A DNA stretch of 64,000 nucleotides from Paenibacillus sp. PastM-3 (GCF_029893965.1 NZ_JARXXP010000021.1:52518-116517); one strand, 5' to 3'. Counted from the first letter of the stretch, positions 1 to 9,024 are shown. The notes: generated by a model from the letters alone, not told the origin. Translations and numbers: made by a program.

Positions 1-197
1 AGCGTTGTCTTGCCGCAGCCCGGAGGGCCATACAGCAGAATCGAGGAGACCTGATCCGCCTCGATCGCCCTGCGCAGCAGCTTGCCCGGCCCGACAATAT
101 GCTCCTGGCCGATATATTCATCAAGACTCTGCGGACGCATGCGGTCTGCGAGCAGACGGCCGCCTCCGGTATTGTCCCCGAGTGAGAATAAATCCAT
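1..197 (-). CDS. rarA: RarA/MgsA-type AAA+ ATPase, N-terminal fragment cut by window edge
   Basis: Only the first 65 codons lie in the window; the gene continues past the left edge. The start of the protein contains RPQSLDEYIGQEH followed about 25 residues later by a Walker A motif GPPGCGKTT, the layout of RarA/MgsA replication-associated recombination ATPases, which act at stalled replication forks and are related to RuvB and clamp loaders. The start is the ATG at 197, preceded by AAGGAAG. RuvB (32194-33201) shares this Walker region, but the residues around it differ and this copy lacks the RuvB N-terminus, so RarA is preferred. Family assignment rests on about 65 residues. Confidence 0.85.
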   Translation of the reverse strand, partial: MDLFSLGDNTGGGRLLADRMRPQSLDEYIGQEHIVGPGKLLRRAIEADQVSSILLYGPPGCGKTT

Positions 198-273
198 AAG
201 TCCACTTCCTTGCTCTTAACTTTCAGGCAAAACGCACCTGAATACCTCTCCTTATCATACCACAAAACATAGA

Positions 274-314
274 AAGAGCATGACCTCGCTATGCTAAGCG
301 GGCGCCATGCTCTT
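274..314 (-). terminator. Probable terminator of the CD3324-family gene
   Basis: Nine-base arms (AAGAGCATG / CATGCTCTT) enclose a 23-base loop just downstream of the minus-strand stop at 330. On the minus strand the stem is followed by a weak T-rich tract, so termination may be inefficient. Confidence 0.55.
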
Positions 315-329
315 AGTTCAAATTTCAGG

Positions 330-611
330 CTAGCGGTTCATCGCAAGCCGCATTTTTGAAATAATCTTGCGGATGCTTTCTTCTGAGAGGTGGTATCTCT
401 TCTGCAGCTCGTTCACCGAGCAGCCGCTGCTGTGACTGCAGAAAATCTCCTTGTTGCGGCTGGCAATCTCCTGCCGGGAGCCGCTGTTCTCACCCCATCT
501 TACCCGTTGCTCCGTCTTCTTCGGGATGTAGAGCAATTCACCTTGAATGTATCCCTGAAGCTCTTCGAGCAGGCCCGGGGGGAGCACATCCTTTCCATTT
601 ACATAACTCAC
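330..611 (-). CDS. CD3324 family protein (small HTH-like protein)
   Basis: This 93-residue protein matches the CD3324 family of Firmicutes, small proteins with no assigned function. The N-terminal half carries the family hallmark of a conserved LPPGLLEELQGYIQGE region followed by YIPKK and a WGENSG segment. The C-terminal third (LQKRYHLSEESIRKIISK) has the spacing of a helix-turn-helix, so DNA binding is plausible but not shown. The start is GTG at 611, with GGAGG nine bases upstream. A promoter lies at 731-759, and a second well-placed start codon at 681 opens an overlapping frame (see the separate entry). The gene stands alone between helD and rarA, and its context does not indicate a pathway. 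Confidence 0.8.
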   Translation of the reverse strand: MSYVNGKDVLPPGLLEELQGYIQGELLYIPKKTEQRVRWGENSGSRQEIASRNKEIFCSHSSGCSVNELQKRYHLSEESIRKIISKMRLAMNR

Positions 612-681
612 GTTGTGTTTCCTCCTTCAACAGGTGTGTCCCTTTGCGTCCGTCAATTGCAACATCTAAAGTAATAATCAT
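538..681 (-). CDS. Candidate 47-codon leader ORF overlapping the CD3324 gene
   Basis: An ATG at 681 follows a near-perfect ribosome site (AAAGGAGG, eight bases away) and is the first start codon downstream of the promoter at 731-759. The frame (MIITLDVAIDGRKG...) runs 47 codons and overlaps the first 74 bases of the CD3324 gene in another frame. The first half looks protein-like; the second half (proline, arginine and glycine rich) does not. It may be a regulatory leader coupling translation to the GTG at 611, or the remnant of an older N-terminus. No homologue is recognised. Confidence 0.3.
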   Translation of the reverse strand: MIITLDVAIDGRKGTHLLKEETQRELCKWKGCAPPGPARRASGIHSR

Positions 682-1202
682 TGCACCTGCCTCCTTTCTT
701 CAGCTCATATTTGGTAAATACCGTAAGTTCATTATATAAAACCCTATGGTTAGCGTCTACATTCGTTCTCATTTTTTATTTCCATCTCCCCTCTGAGGGG
801 CGGACCTGCTGTCAGGTGTTTGTAAGTAAGGAGGCCTCGCGGCCTCCCCGTAAACAGGATTTCCGTCTTAGACGGAAATCACCTCGTATACTGAAATCAT
901 TTCACTCAGCCTCCTTCCAGAAGTAATCTTGCCCGGCCGGACACTTATTATTAAGCCATAGCAGCTACCGGGTTACAAGTTCAAGAACAGTTATAATCGT
1001 TCTTCACCAGAACCGGACAAGGTTTTTTGCCGAAACTCCAATTATATGGTCGATTAATGTCGAAAAAGAGACGACTGGCTTCCATGGAGGAGATCACCTC
1101 CTTGGCCGCAGCGCTGTCCGGTATGGCCGCAGACATGCAGTAGCATGCGAAACGGTTACGTGTTCAGCGTGCTGAGCCCGGAGCCCTCGTCTAAGTAAAA
1201 AA
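682..1202. other. Gene-poor 520-base interval with palindromes and mini-ORFs
   Basis: No convincing gene is visible. The interval contains a perfect palindrome at 858-880 (arms GATTTCCGTC / GACGGAAATC), a short GC hairpin near 830-847 (GGAGGCC / GGCCTCC) and an SD-like hairpin at 1087-1101. Two minus-strand mini-ORFs follow very strong ribosome sites: 10 codons at 868-900 (MISVYEVISV) and 34 codons starting at 1085. The 10-codon peptide resembles the first residues of small holin-like type I toxins (MSVYEALS... type), so this may be a decayed toxin gene, but that is a guess from ten residues. Confidence 0.35.
731..759 (-). promoter_or_regulatory. Putative sigma-A promoter for the CD3324 gene
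   Basis: On the minus strand, TAGACG (754-759) and a perfect TATAAT (731-736) are 17 bases apart. Transcription would start near 725 and read the 681 and 611 start codons. Confidence 0.6.
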
Positions 1203-1232
1203 GGACCGCATCTGTAAACTACAGGGCGGTCC
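1203..1232 (-). terminator. Intrinsic terminator of helD
   Basis: GGACCGC / GCGGTCC arms with an inner CTGT/ACAG pairing are followed on the minus strand by a run of six T. It lies 15 bases beyond the helD stop. Confidence 0.85.
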
Positions 1233-1246
1233 TTTTTACTGTATGT

Positions 1247-3448
1247 TTAATGTTCAGCGGCTTCCGGCCAGCCGGAAACAGTCTCTTCCCCTGCTGTCTT
1301 CACATAAGCAGGCAGTTCTCCGCTGTGCAGCAGCCACAATTCGTGCAGCGCACGGGTACAGCCGACATACATGAGCTTGGCATCCCAGGCGGCTGCTCCG
1401 TAATGGCTGGTATCAGCATCCGCCAGGATGACTGCGTCAAACTCCAGACCCTTGGACAGATAGACCGGCAGTACCGACAATCCGCCGAGATATTGCGTCA
1501 TACTGCCGTCAATGAGATGGAGATCCTCGAACCCGGCAGCCAGCGCTGCATACAGCTCCTCCGCTTCACGAAGGCTGCGGGTCAGGACGGCTACTGTCCG
1601 GTATTCACGCCCGGAGAGGGACTCCAGCGCCGCTCTGACTGCCTGTAGGCGCTGATCCGCTCCTGCAGCAGCCTCAGCTGCATCGCCGCCGTAAGCGATC
1701 AGCCGGACCGGATTGCCGCTGCGGAACACTGGCACGGCCAAGAGCGGGCTCTGAACGCCCGCTGAGAGAATACCGTTGGCGAATTCGATGATCTCCATGG
1801 TCGAGCGGTAGCTTCGCGTCAGCGCGTGGTAGGCTGTATGCTCAGGCGCGAACAGGGTCTGCATTTCCGCCCAGTCATGCACGCCTTTATAGGCATGGAT
1901 ACCCTGTGACAGATCCCCCAGGATCGTGAAGGAGTGGCCCTTCACATACAAATCCAGCACCGCGATCTGGAAAGGCGAGAAATCCTGGGCTTCATCGATC
2001 ACGATATGGTCAAAGCGTTCCGTGCCCTCATTGCCGCTCAGCAGATAATGGATATAGAGCAAGGGAGGTAGATCTTCTTCGCGCAGGATGCCTTTTTTGA
2101 GATCCTTAGCCGTTTCCTTCAGCACTCCCTGCGGGATGAGCTCGGGTGCTTCTGCCGGCCAGTCCGCAGGCACCTTGGCTGCGCGGAAGATCTGCTTGTA
2201 GATCATCAGCGGATCATACTTCGGCCATTTGCCGCCGTAGGTCTTCTCCTTGGCTGCCGCCTTCTTCTTCCGTTCCTTCAGCGCAGCCGCGGACGGGCTC
2301 TTCTTCAGCTCCATTTCAATCCAGCGGTGAATCCGCGCCATGACCCGCTCTTTGCGCTTCAGCGGCGGATAAGGGGCGTATTCCTCGTTGTGCCAGCGCA
2401 GAATCATGGAACGCCGCAGCACTGCGCCTTCCCACGGGCTGAAATCCCCTTCGGGAACCGCTCCCGTCTCCAGCAGCCTGACGGCCGACTCAATGACCTC
2501 CATCAGCACCGTAGAGCCCTTGAAACGCCCAGGTGTTTCTTCTGTAATGGCCGGCATGCCGCCCTCCGCTTCGAACCAGCGATTCAGCGTCTCCGTGGTA
2601 TTCTGCTCCGGCAGCTCCAGATCCAGCACATTAGCCGCCCAGTCCGGGAATGTGCTCTGGGCAATGTTACCGACCCCGAGCTCCGGCAGCACATCGGAGA
2701 TATAATCGAGGAACATCCGGTTCGGAGCAAAAATAATCATTTTCTCCGCCGAGACCTGCTCCTTGTATTGATATAACAGGAAAGCCAGCCTGTGCAGAGC
2801 GACCGTCGTCTTCCCGCTCCCCGCTACGCCCTGGATGATCAGCGCCGTATTCTTCACCGCACGGATAATCTTGTCCTGTTCCTCCTGAATCGTCGAGACG
2901 ATATCGCGGAGCCGGTTATCCTTGTTCTCCCCCAGCCGGTAGACGAGAAATTCGTCCGATACCGCCGGTGCATCGCTGTCCCGGTTGTAGGTATCCGCGA
3001 CCCGTTCCAGGATCTGCTTACGGATCACCACGTTGCGTTTCAGATACACAAGCCCTTCAATCAGCCCCTCCGGAGCTTCATAAGAGGCCGGTTCCGTCCC
3101 TCCGGTAAAAGAATAAAACAGGCTTGCTACCGGTGCACGCCAGTCGATGACCAGCGGACGGTCGCTTACCTGCTCACGGTCTACGCCGATTTTGCCGATG
3201 TACAGCGGCTTGGGCTCCGTTTCGCCGCTGCCCTGGAAATCCAGCCGCCCGAAATAGGGCTCCGGCCGGAGCCTGGCCAAATCCTTGCGCCGCTGCTCCC
3301 TGGAGTCCTCCAGCACCTGCTCCGTATAATCATGTCCGGTATACACCGGGGTATTGCGCAGTTTAGTCAGAATCGAATCAATTTCGGTAAGTGTGCTGTT
3401 CAGCCTGTCTTCTTCCTCTTGATAGGCACTTTGAAAGTTGTCCTCCAA
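1247..3448 (-). CDS. helD: HelD, RNA polymerase-recycling UvrD-like helicase
   Basis: The 733-residue protein is a superfamily 1 helicase-like ATPase of the HelD type, which binds stalled or post-termination RNA polymerase and removes it from DNA using ATP. The N-terminal 60 residues are the charged, coiled-coil-prone arm typical of HelD (EEEDRLNSTLTEIDSIL). The Walker A motif GVAGSGKTT lies near residue 207, the Walker B-like HIVIDEAQDFSP near 488, and the UvrD-like C-terminal lobe contains YLSKGLEFDAVILAD and MYVGCTRA. The start is TTG at 3448, with TAGGAGG ten bases upstream. The gene is monocistronic, with its own terminator. Confidence 0.93.
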   Translation of the reverse strand: MEDNFQSAYQEEEDRLNSTLTEIDSILTKLRNTPVYTGHDYTEQVLEDSREQRRKDLARLRPEPYFGRLDFQGSGETEPKPLYIGKIGVDREQVSDRPLVIDWRAPVASLFYSFTGGTEPASYEAPEGLIEGLVYLKRNVVIRKQILERVADTYNRDSDAPAVSDEFLVYRLGENKDNRLRDIVSTIQEEQDKIIRAVKNTALIIQGVAGSGKTTVALHRLAFLLYQYKEQVSAEKMIIFAPNRMFLDYISDVLPELGVGNIAQSTFPDWAANVLDLELPEQNTTETLNRWFEAEGGMPAITEETPGRFKGSTVLMEVIESAVRLLETGAVPEGDFSPWEGAVLRRSMILRWHNEEYAPYPPLKRKERVMARIHRWIEMELKKSPSAAALKERKKKAAAKEKTYGGKWPKYDPLMIYKQIFRAAKVPADWPAEAPELIPQGVLKETAKDLKKGILREEDLPPLLYIHYLLSGNEGTERFDHIVIDEAQDFSPFQIAVLDLYVKGHSFTILGDLSQGIHAYKGVHDWAEMQTLFAPEHTAYHALTRSYRSTMEIIEFANGILSAGVQSPLLAVPVFRSGNPVRLIAYGGDAAEAAAGADQRLQAVRAALESLSGREYRTVAVLTRSLREAEELYAALAAGFEDLHLIDGSMTQYLGGLSVLPVYLSKGLEFDAVILADADTSHYGAAAWDAKLMYVGCTRALHELWLLHSGELPAYVKTAGEETVSGWPEAAEH

Positions 3449-3602
3449 TTTCAGTTACCTCCTAAAAGTTTATGTGCATAACGATCTGTGCAAAGCTGAT
3501 ATCACCTACACAAAAAGGATTCTCATCATAGCACAACAGATGTACAAAATCCAGAATTATCTATCGGCTGAACGCCGCACTTCCCGCAGCAATCCTGCGC
3601 CG

Positions 3603-4904
3603 TTATCCCATAAAAGCATGGAGCACAAAATTGGCTACAAACAGCCCGGCAATCCCGTACAGCGCCGGAGGGACATCCTTGCCTTTTCCCATAGCCAGCT
3701 TGACAATCGGATAAGTGATAAAGCCGAAAGCCATACCGTCCACAATGCTGTAGGTGAATGGAATCATGACCATAACCAGAAAAGCGGGGAACAGCTCCGT
3801 CATGTCGCTGAGATCCATCTCCCGCACACTCTGGACCATCAGGCCGCCGATGACAATCAGGATGGGTGCGATGGCACTGTCCGGCACATAGGCCAGCAAA
3901 GGGATAAACAGGAAGGTCGCCCCGAACAGTAGCCCAGTGACAAGCGAGGTCAGGCCGGATTTGCCTCCTGCCGCGATGCCTGCGGTGGATTCTGCAGCCG
4001 CAACGACCGGACTGCTGCCGAACAGGCCGGCTGCAATGTTGGCGACTGAGAGCGCCCGCAGGCTGCTCTTGAACCGTTCCGGCCGCCCGGCCATCAGCGC
4101 CTGCGAGGAGATCAGCCCGATATTCTCAAATACGACGATCAGAAGCAGCAGGAACACGGCAATCCAGAACACCAGGCTGATCACTCCGCTCCAGTCCATG
4201 ACGGCAAAAACATCACCATAGCCGGTAAATACATGGCCTGATTCTGTCGTTTCCGGCTTATGGGCTGCTCCCAGCAGATAGGCCAGCCCCGTGCCGGCAA
4301 GCATGCTGATCAGCAATCCGCCGCGCGTTCCGCGGATGAACAGCACCAGCGCCAGAATCAGCGTTACACAGGATGTGATAACCGCCGGGTCGCTGAAATG
4401 GCCGATAGCCACGAAAGTAGTCCGGTGGGCAATAACGATTCCGCTTTTCTGCAGGCCGATAAAGGTCAGGAACAGCCCGATTCCGACCGTGATGGCATGC
4501 TGCAGGTTATGCGGAATCGCTTCGCTGAGAATCCGGTACAGCGATGTGAACGCAACGACTGCGAACAGTACGCCGGTTAACCCAACCACCGCCAGTGCTT
4601 CGCGCCAGTCCAGCTTCATGGAATGGACCAGCGTATAGGTGAAGAAGGCATTGATTCCCATGCCCGGCACCACAATAATCGGCGTTTTGCCGCCGAAGGC
4701 CATCAGCAGGCAGCCTGTAACCGCAGTCAGCAGTGTAGCGACCATCCCCGCTCTGAGCGGCATGCCTGCATCATGCAGGATAGCCGCATTGACCATCACA
4801 ATATATACAGAGGCAAAATAAGACAGGATTCCTGCAGCCCATTCCCGTTTCCAGTTATCACCCGGCTCCAGACCCACGCTCTTCCGCCAAAAATTCGAAT
4901 TCAT
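3603..4904 (-). CDS. NCS2 (AzgA-type) purine permease, guanine/hypoxanthine
   Basis: This 433-residue membrane protein belongs to the AzgA branch of NCS2 transporters, which import hypoxanthine, guanine or adenine with protons. Family signatures are GMGINAFFTYTLV near residue 84 and AAAESTAGIAAGGKSGLTS near residue 300. About 12-14 hydrophobic segments are visible and the length is normal. It resembles Bacillus PbuG/PbuO, but sequence alone does not separate them. The start is ATG at 4904 behind GGAGG. I looked for a purine riboswitch upstream and found none. The upstream gene tcdA ends in a terminator, so this gene has its own promoter. Confidence 0.88.
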   Translation of the reverse strand: MNSNFWRKSVGLEPGDNWKREWAAGILSYFASVYIVMVNAAILHDAGMPLRAGMVATLLTAVTGCLLMAFGGKTPIIVVPGMGINAFFTYTLVHSMKLDWREALAVVGLTGVLFAVVAFTSLYRILSEAIPHNLQHAITVGIGLFLTFIGLQKSGIVIAHRTTFVAIGHFSDPAVITSCVTLILALVLFIRGTRGGLLISMLAGTGLAYLLGAAHKPETTESGHVFTGYGDVFAVMDWSGVISLVFWIAVFLLLLIVVFENIGLISSQALMAGRPERFKSSLRALSVANIAAGLFGSSPVVAAAESTAGIAAGGKSGLTSLVTGLLFGATFLFIPLLAYVPDSAIAPILIVIGGLMVQSVREMDLSDMTELFPAFLVMVMIPFTYSIVDGMAFGFITYPIVKLAMGKGKDVPPALYGIAGLFVANFVLHAFMG

Positions 4905-4982
4905 TGTAAAACCTCCACTGATTGTTTAGTTCCGCCGGCTATTTCCAGGTTTGTACGAATCATAACCGGCAAACCGCAATAA

Positions 4983-5020
4983 AAGGGCGTGCAGCCGGCT
5001 ATCCGGCTGCTTACGCCCTT
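4983..5020 (-). terminator. Intrinsic terminator downstream of tcdA
   Basis: Arms AAGGGCGT / ACGCCCTT enclose an inner AGCCGG/CCGGCT stem; the minus strand continues into TTTTATT. It follows the tcdA stop at 5057. Confidence 0.85.
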
Positions 5021-5056
5021 CGTCCACCATTCATTTATTTGTTGCCGCGGCCGGTT

Positions 5057-5812
5057 TTATACGCTTGCGCCGCCGGCTTTCAGCAGATCATCAACTGCAA
5101 CACTTACCATAATCAGACCGACAACCGGCGGTACGAACGAATTGCTCGCCGGCGGCTGCTTGGCCTTGCGCCGGTCCGGCGCATCGGCAGGAACAATCTG
5201 TTCCGTTACATCCACACGCGGCTTCACCGGAACTTCAGTCGAGAAGACAACCTTAACGCCTTTTTTGATGCCGTCCTTGCGCAGCTTTTGACGGATTACA
5301 CGGGCAATCGGGTCCATCTCCGTTTTGGAGATGTCGGCCACCTTAAAGCGCGTCGGGTCCATCTTGTTGGCTGCGCCCATGCTGGATACCATCGGGATTC
5401 CTCTGGACAGGCATTCCTTGATCAGATGGATTTTGTAAATAATCGTATCGGATGCATCAATGACAAAATCCGGCTTAAGCTTGAACAGCTCCTCATACGT
5501 TTCCTCTGTATAGAACATGTTCAGGGCGATCGCTTCGATCTCCGGGTTGATCAGCTTGACGCGCTCCACCATCAGATCAGCCTTTTTCTGGCCGATTGTG
5601 GTTGTGAGCGCATGAATCTGGCGGTTGATATTGGTGATATCCACCGCATCCTTGTCGATCAGGATAATCCGGCCGACACCCATGCGGGCCAGCGCTTCAA
5701 CAGACATCGCTCCGACGCCGCCGATTCCCAGCACCGCTACGGTGCTGTTCTTCAGAATTTCCAGACCCTCCGGCCCGATGGCCAGCTCTGTACGCGAGAA
5801 CTGATGCAGCAT
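5057..5812 (-). CDS. tcdA: tRNA threonylcarbamoyladenosine dehydratase (TcdA/CsdL)
   Basis: The product (251 residues) is an E1-like ThiF/MoeB-fold enzyme that cyclises t6A37 in tRNA to ct6A at the expense of ATP. The adenylate-binding glycine loop VLGIGGVGAMSVEALARMG lies near residue 28, followed by DKDAVDITNINRQ, the usual acidic and NxNR segment. Length fits the family. The frame is open further upstream, but the ATG at 5812 has AAAGGAGG nine bases ahead and gives the normal N-terminus (MLHQFSRTELAIG). It lies 72 bases downstream of aspS on the same strand, so the hisS-aspS transcript probably reads into it. Confidence 0.93.
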   Translation of the reverse strand: MLHQFSRTELAIGPEGLEILKNSTVAVLGIGGVGAMSVEALARMGVGRIILIDKDAVDITNINRQIHALTTTIGQKKADLMVERVKLINPEIEAIALNMFYTEETYEELFKLKPDFVIDASDTIIYKIHLIKECLSRGIPMVSSMGAANKMDPTRFKVADISKTEMDPIARVIRQKLRKDGIKKGVKVVFSTEVPVKPRVDVTEQIVPADAPDRRKAKQPPASNSFVPPVVGLIMVSVAVDDLLKAGGASV

Positions 5813-5884
5813 AAGGTTCACGCCTCCTTTATTATGCGGCCTGGGGAGACGTCCATTGAGACGCTCCGCAGGCATGTGGTTTAG

Positions 5885-7663
5885 TTAGTTTTTCACTTTT
5901 TCCGGCTTTGGCGCCAGCTTGATATGGAGCTGTTCCAGCTGTGCCGCATCTACCGGGGACGGTGCATCCATCAGCAGGTCGGTTGCACTTGCCGTTTTCG
6001 GGAAGGCAATCGTTTCACGCAGATTCGTGCGTCCGGCCAGCAGCATAACCAGACGGTCAAAGCCGAAGGCAATTCCGCCGTGCGGAGGCGTGCCGTATTC
6101 GAAGGCATCCATCAGATAGCCGAACTTCTCATAAGCCACTTCAGGTGTGAAGCCCAGGGCTTCGAACATCTTCTCCTGTACATCGCGTTTGTAGATACGC
6201 TGGGAGCCGCCGCCCACTTCATAGCCGTTAAGTACGATATCGTAAGCCTGCGCGCGGATCTTGCCCGGGTCCGTATCGAACAGGTGCAGATCTTCGTCCA
6301 TTGGACGGGTGAACGGATGATGCTCGGCCACATAACGCTTCTGGTCTTCGTCATAGCTGAGCAGCGGGAATTCGGTAACCCAGGCGAATTTGAACACACT
6401 GTCATCAATCAGGCCGAGCTGGCGGCCGATCTTCAGACGCAGGGCACCCAGTACATCAGCAACCACTTTTTTGTTGTCAGCGGAGAAGAGCAGAAGGTCG
6501 CCTTCTTCAGCGCCGGTACGTTCTTTTACAGCAGCAATTTCTTCTTCGGTGAAGAATTTGACAATCGGGCCCTTAAATTCTCCGTCCTTCACCTGAATCC
6601 AGGCCAGGCCCTTCGCACCGTAACGGGCAGCATAAGGTCCGAGATCGTCGATTTCCTTACGGGTCCATGTACCGCAGCCTTTGGCGTTAAGGCACTTCAC
6701 TTCTCCGCCTTTTTCGATCACGGAAGCAAATACCTTCACGCCGCTGCTGGCAACGATGTCGTTCATTTCAACAAGCTCAAGACCAAAGCGCAGGTCCGGC
6801 TTATCGGAGCCGTATTTGCCGATGGCTTCGGCGTAGGTCAGGCGCTGGAACGGAACGGCAACCTCAACTCCCACCGTTTCTTTCAGCAGGCGCTGCATCA
6901 AGGTTTCCATCATGCCGAGCAGCTCATCCTGCGGCAGGAAAGAGGTCTCGATGTCGACCTGGGTGAATTCCGGCTGGCGGTCAGCGCGCAGATCCTCGTC
7001 ACGGAAGCAGCGGGCGATCTGGTAGTAACGTTCGATGCCGCCGACCATCAGCAGCTGCTTGTAAATCTGCGGCGACTGCGGCAGTGCAAAGAATTCACCT
7101 TCATGCACCCGGCTAGGCACCAGATAATCACGTGCGCCCTCAGGCGAGCTTTTGGTCAGGATCGGAGTTTCAACATCAATGAAGCCTTCACCGTCAAGGA
7201 AGTCGCGGAAAATCTTCGCCGCTTTCGAGCGCAGCAGCAGCGTCTTGTGCATCTCAGGACGGCGCAGGTCGAGGTAACGGTATTTCATCCGCAGGGACTC
7301 ATCCACTTCCACACCGTCTTCGATAAAGAATGGAGGGGTTTTGGCGGCATTCAGCACTTCAATTTCTGTAATTTGCACTTCAATCTCGCCTGTAGGCAGG
7401 TTGCGGTTAACCGTTTCTTCAGCTCTCTTAACCACTTTACCCGTAACGGAGAGTACGTATTCACTGCGCACCTTATCGGCAATCTGCAGTGCTTCACCGG
7501 AATAATCCGGGTTGAACACGATTTGTACAATACCTGTACGGTCGCGCAGGTCAATGAACAGGACGCCTCCAAGGTCACGGCGCGTCTGCACCCAACCGTT
7601 CAGTGTTACAGTCTGGCCGATCTGTTCCGGCGTTAATTGTCCGCAATGATGACTTCTACTCAT
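5885..7663 (-). CDS. aspS: Aspartyl-tRNA synthetase
   Basis: The 592-residue protein is a bacterial-type class II AspRS. It has an N-terminal OB-fold anticodon-binding domain (VTLNGWVQTRRDLGGVLFIDLRDR), the class II motif 2 region (RCFRDEDLRADRQPEFTQVD) and the C-terminal motif 3 (GIAFGFDRLVMLLAG). The bacterial insertion domain is present, and GYEVGGGSQRI contributes to the active site. The start is ATG at 7663, 45 bases after the hisS stop. It is co-transcribed with hisS and thus controlled by the T-box leader. It cannot be told from sequence alone whether the enzyme discriminates tRNA-Asp from tRNA-Asn. Confidence 0.97.
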   Translation of the reverse strand: MSRSHHCGQLTPEQIGQTVTLNGWVQTRRDLGGVLFIDLRDRTGIVQIVFNPDYSGEALQIADKVRSEYVLSVTGKVVKRAEETVNRNLPTGEIEVQITEIEVLNAAKTPPFFIEDGVEVDESLRMKYRYLDLRRPEMHKTLLLRSKAAKIFRDFLDGEGFIDVETPILTKSSPEGARDYLVPSRVHEGEFFALPQSPQIYKQLLMVGGIERYYQIARCFRDEDLRADRQPEFTQVDIETSFLPQDELLGMMETLMQRLLKETVGVEVAVPFQRLTYAEAIGKYGSDKPDLRFGLELVEMNDIVASSGVKVFASVIEKGGEVKCLNAKGCGTWTRKEIDDLGPYAARYGAKGLAWIQVKDGEFKGPIVKFFTEEEIAAVKERTGAEEGDLLLFSADNKKVVADVLGALRLKIGRQLGLIDDSVFKFAWVTEFPLLSYDEDQKRYVAEHHPFTRPMDEDLHLFDTDPGKIRAQAYDIVLNGYEVGGGSQRIYKRDVQEKMFEALGFTPEVAYEKFGYLMDAFEYGTPPHGGIAFGFDRLVMLLAGRTNLRETIAFPKTASATDLLMDAPSPVDAAQLEQLHIKLAPKPEKVKN

Positions 7664-7708
7664 AATTTATCCTACCCTTTCATGGTTAAAATACGTGTTA
7701 GCCGGTCT

Positions 7709-8962
7709 TTAGACCAGCGCCTGCGCCAGCTCTTCCAGCTTGACCGTCTTCTGCTCACCGGTCTCCATTGATTTCAGGGCAATCACCCCGTTGTTCAACT
7801 CATCTTCGCCAAGAATCGCCGTATACCGCGCTGACATGCGGTCGGCCGACTTCATCTGCGCCTTCATTTTGCGGCCGAGATAGTCGCGTTCTGCAGAGAA
7901 GCCCCGGCTGCGCAGCAGGAACAGCTGCTTCGTAATTTCCTGATCTGCAGCCTCTCCCAGCGCCACGAAATACACATCCAGCGGTTTCACTGCTTCCAGC
8001 TCCACGCCCTGGCTTTCAAGAATCAGCAGGATCCGCTCCAGCCCGATTCCGAAGCCGATGCCCGGCTGATCCGGTCCGCCGATCTCCTCTACCAGCCCGT
8101 TATAGCGGCCGCCGCCGCCGACGGTATCGATGGAGCCGATACCGGCTGCTTTATACTCAAACGCAGTATGCGTGTAATAATCCAATCCGCGGACCAGACG
8201 GGGATTGATGCTGTACTCAACGCCCATGGTATCAAGATGCTGCTTGACCTTTTGGAAATGGGTCGTACATTCTTCATCCAGACTGTCCAGAATGGACGGC
8301 GCACCGCCGAACTTATCCTGATCAACCTTGCAGTCGAGCACCCGCAGCGGATTACGTTCCATACGGCGCTGGCAGTCACTGCACAGCGTATCGCGCATCG
8401 GTCTCAGGAAATTCAGTAGCTTCTCGCGGTAAGCGGCGCGGCTTGGCGCATTGCCCACGGAGTTCAGCTCAACCCGGACTTCCTTGAGGCCGAGATCTTT
8501 GTAGAACTGATATCCCAGCGAGATCACCTCAGCATCAATCGCCGGATCTACTGCACCGAACGCCTCAATGCCAAACTGGTGGAACTGGCGGTATCTTCCC
8601 GCCTGCGGACGTTCATAACGGAACATCGGACCGATGTAATACAGCTTGCTGACATCCGGCTCGCCGTACAGCTTGTTCTGCACATAAGCACGCACAACCC
8701 CAGCTGTTCCTTCCGGACGGAGCGCCAGGTCACGGTCGCCTTTGTCCTTGAAGGTGTACATTTCGCCCTCCACAATATCCGTTGTTTCACCGACGCCCCG
8801 CTCGAACAGCCCGGTGTGCTCAAACATCGGTGTGCGGATCTCCCGGTAATTGAACCGGCGGCAGAGGTCTCTGGCCTTGCCTTCAACGTACTGCCATTTC
8901 TCTACGGCACCTGGAAGCACATCCTGCGTACCTGTAGGTTTCTCGAATCTTTCTTTAGCCAC
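7709..8962 (-). CDS. hisS: Histidyl-tRNA synthetase
   Basis: This 417-residue class II synthetase charges tRNA-His. Motif 1 region RGTQ-like TGTQDVLPG is at residues 11-19, the motif 2 region (MFRYERPQAGRYRQFHQFGIE) is near residue 112, the histidine-binding signature LVRGLDYYTHTAFEY near 256, and motif 3 GIGFGIGLERI near 300. The anticodon-binding domain occupies the C-terminal 90 residues. Length is normal. The start is ATG at 8962 behind GGAGG. It is the first gene after a T-box leader and two unusual hairpins. Confidence 0.97.
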   Translation of the reverse strand: MAKERFEKPTGTQDVLPGAVEKWQYVEGKARDLCRRFNYREIRTPMFEHTGLFERGVGETTDIVEGEMYTFKDKGDRDLALRPEGTAGVVRAYVQNKLYGEPDVSKLYYIGPMFRYERPQAGRYRQFHQFGIEAFGAVDPAIDAEVISLGYQFYKDLGLKEVRVELNSVGNAPSRAAYREKLLNFLRPMRDTLCSDCQRRMERNPLRVLDCKVDQDKFGGAPSILDSLDEECTTHFQKVKQHLDTMGVEYSINPRLVRGLDYYTHTAFEYKAAGIGSIDTVGGGGRYNGLVEEIGGPDQPGIGFGIGLERILLILESQGVELEAVKPLDVYFVALGEAADQEITKQLFLLRSRGFSAERDYLGRKMKAQMKSADRMSARYTAILGEDELNNGVIALKSMETGEQKTVKLEELAQALV

Positions 8963-9024
8963 AGCCTATCCCTCCTGAAAATAACCCCTCTTGCCTAACC
9001 TTGCTTGTACCTTAGCTTGCACAA

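Noticed and set aside
681..926. 81-codon plus-strand open frame
   Set aside because: It has no ribosome site, reads as non-protein-like sequence, and covers the CD3324 promoter on the other strand.
1092..1103. Match to the 16S rRNA 3' end (GATCACCTCCTT on the plus strand)
   Set aside because: Twelve bases only, without flanking rRNA similarity. On the other strand it is a strong ribosome site.
4905..5056. Purine riboswitch upstream of the NCS2 permease
   Set aside because: The conserved purine aptamer core was not found; the region is mainly the tcdA terminator.
5924..7636. 570-codon plus-strand open frame
   Set aside because: It mirrors aspS, which has all class II synthetase motifs.
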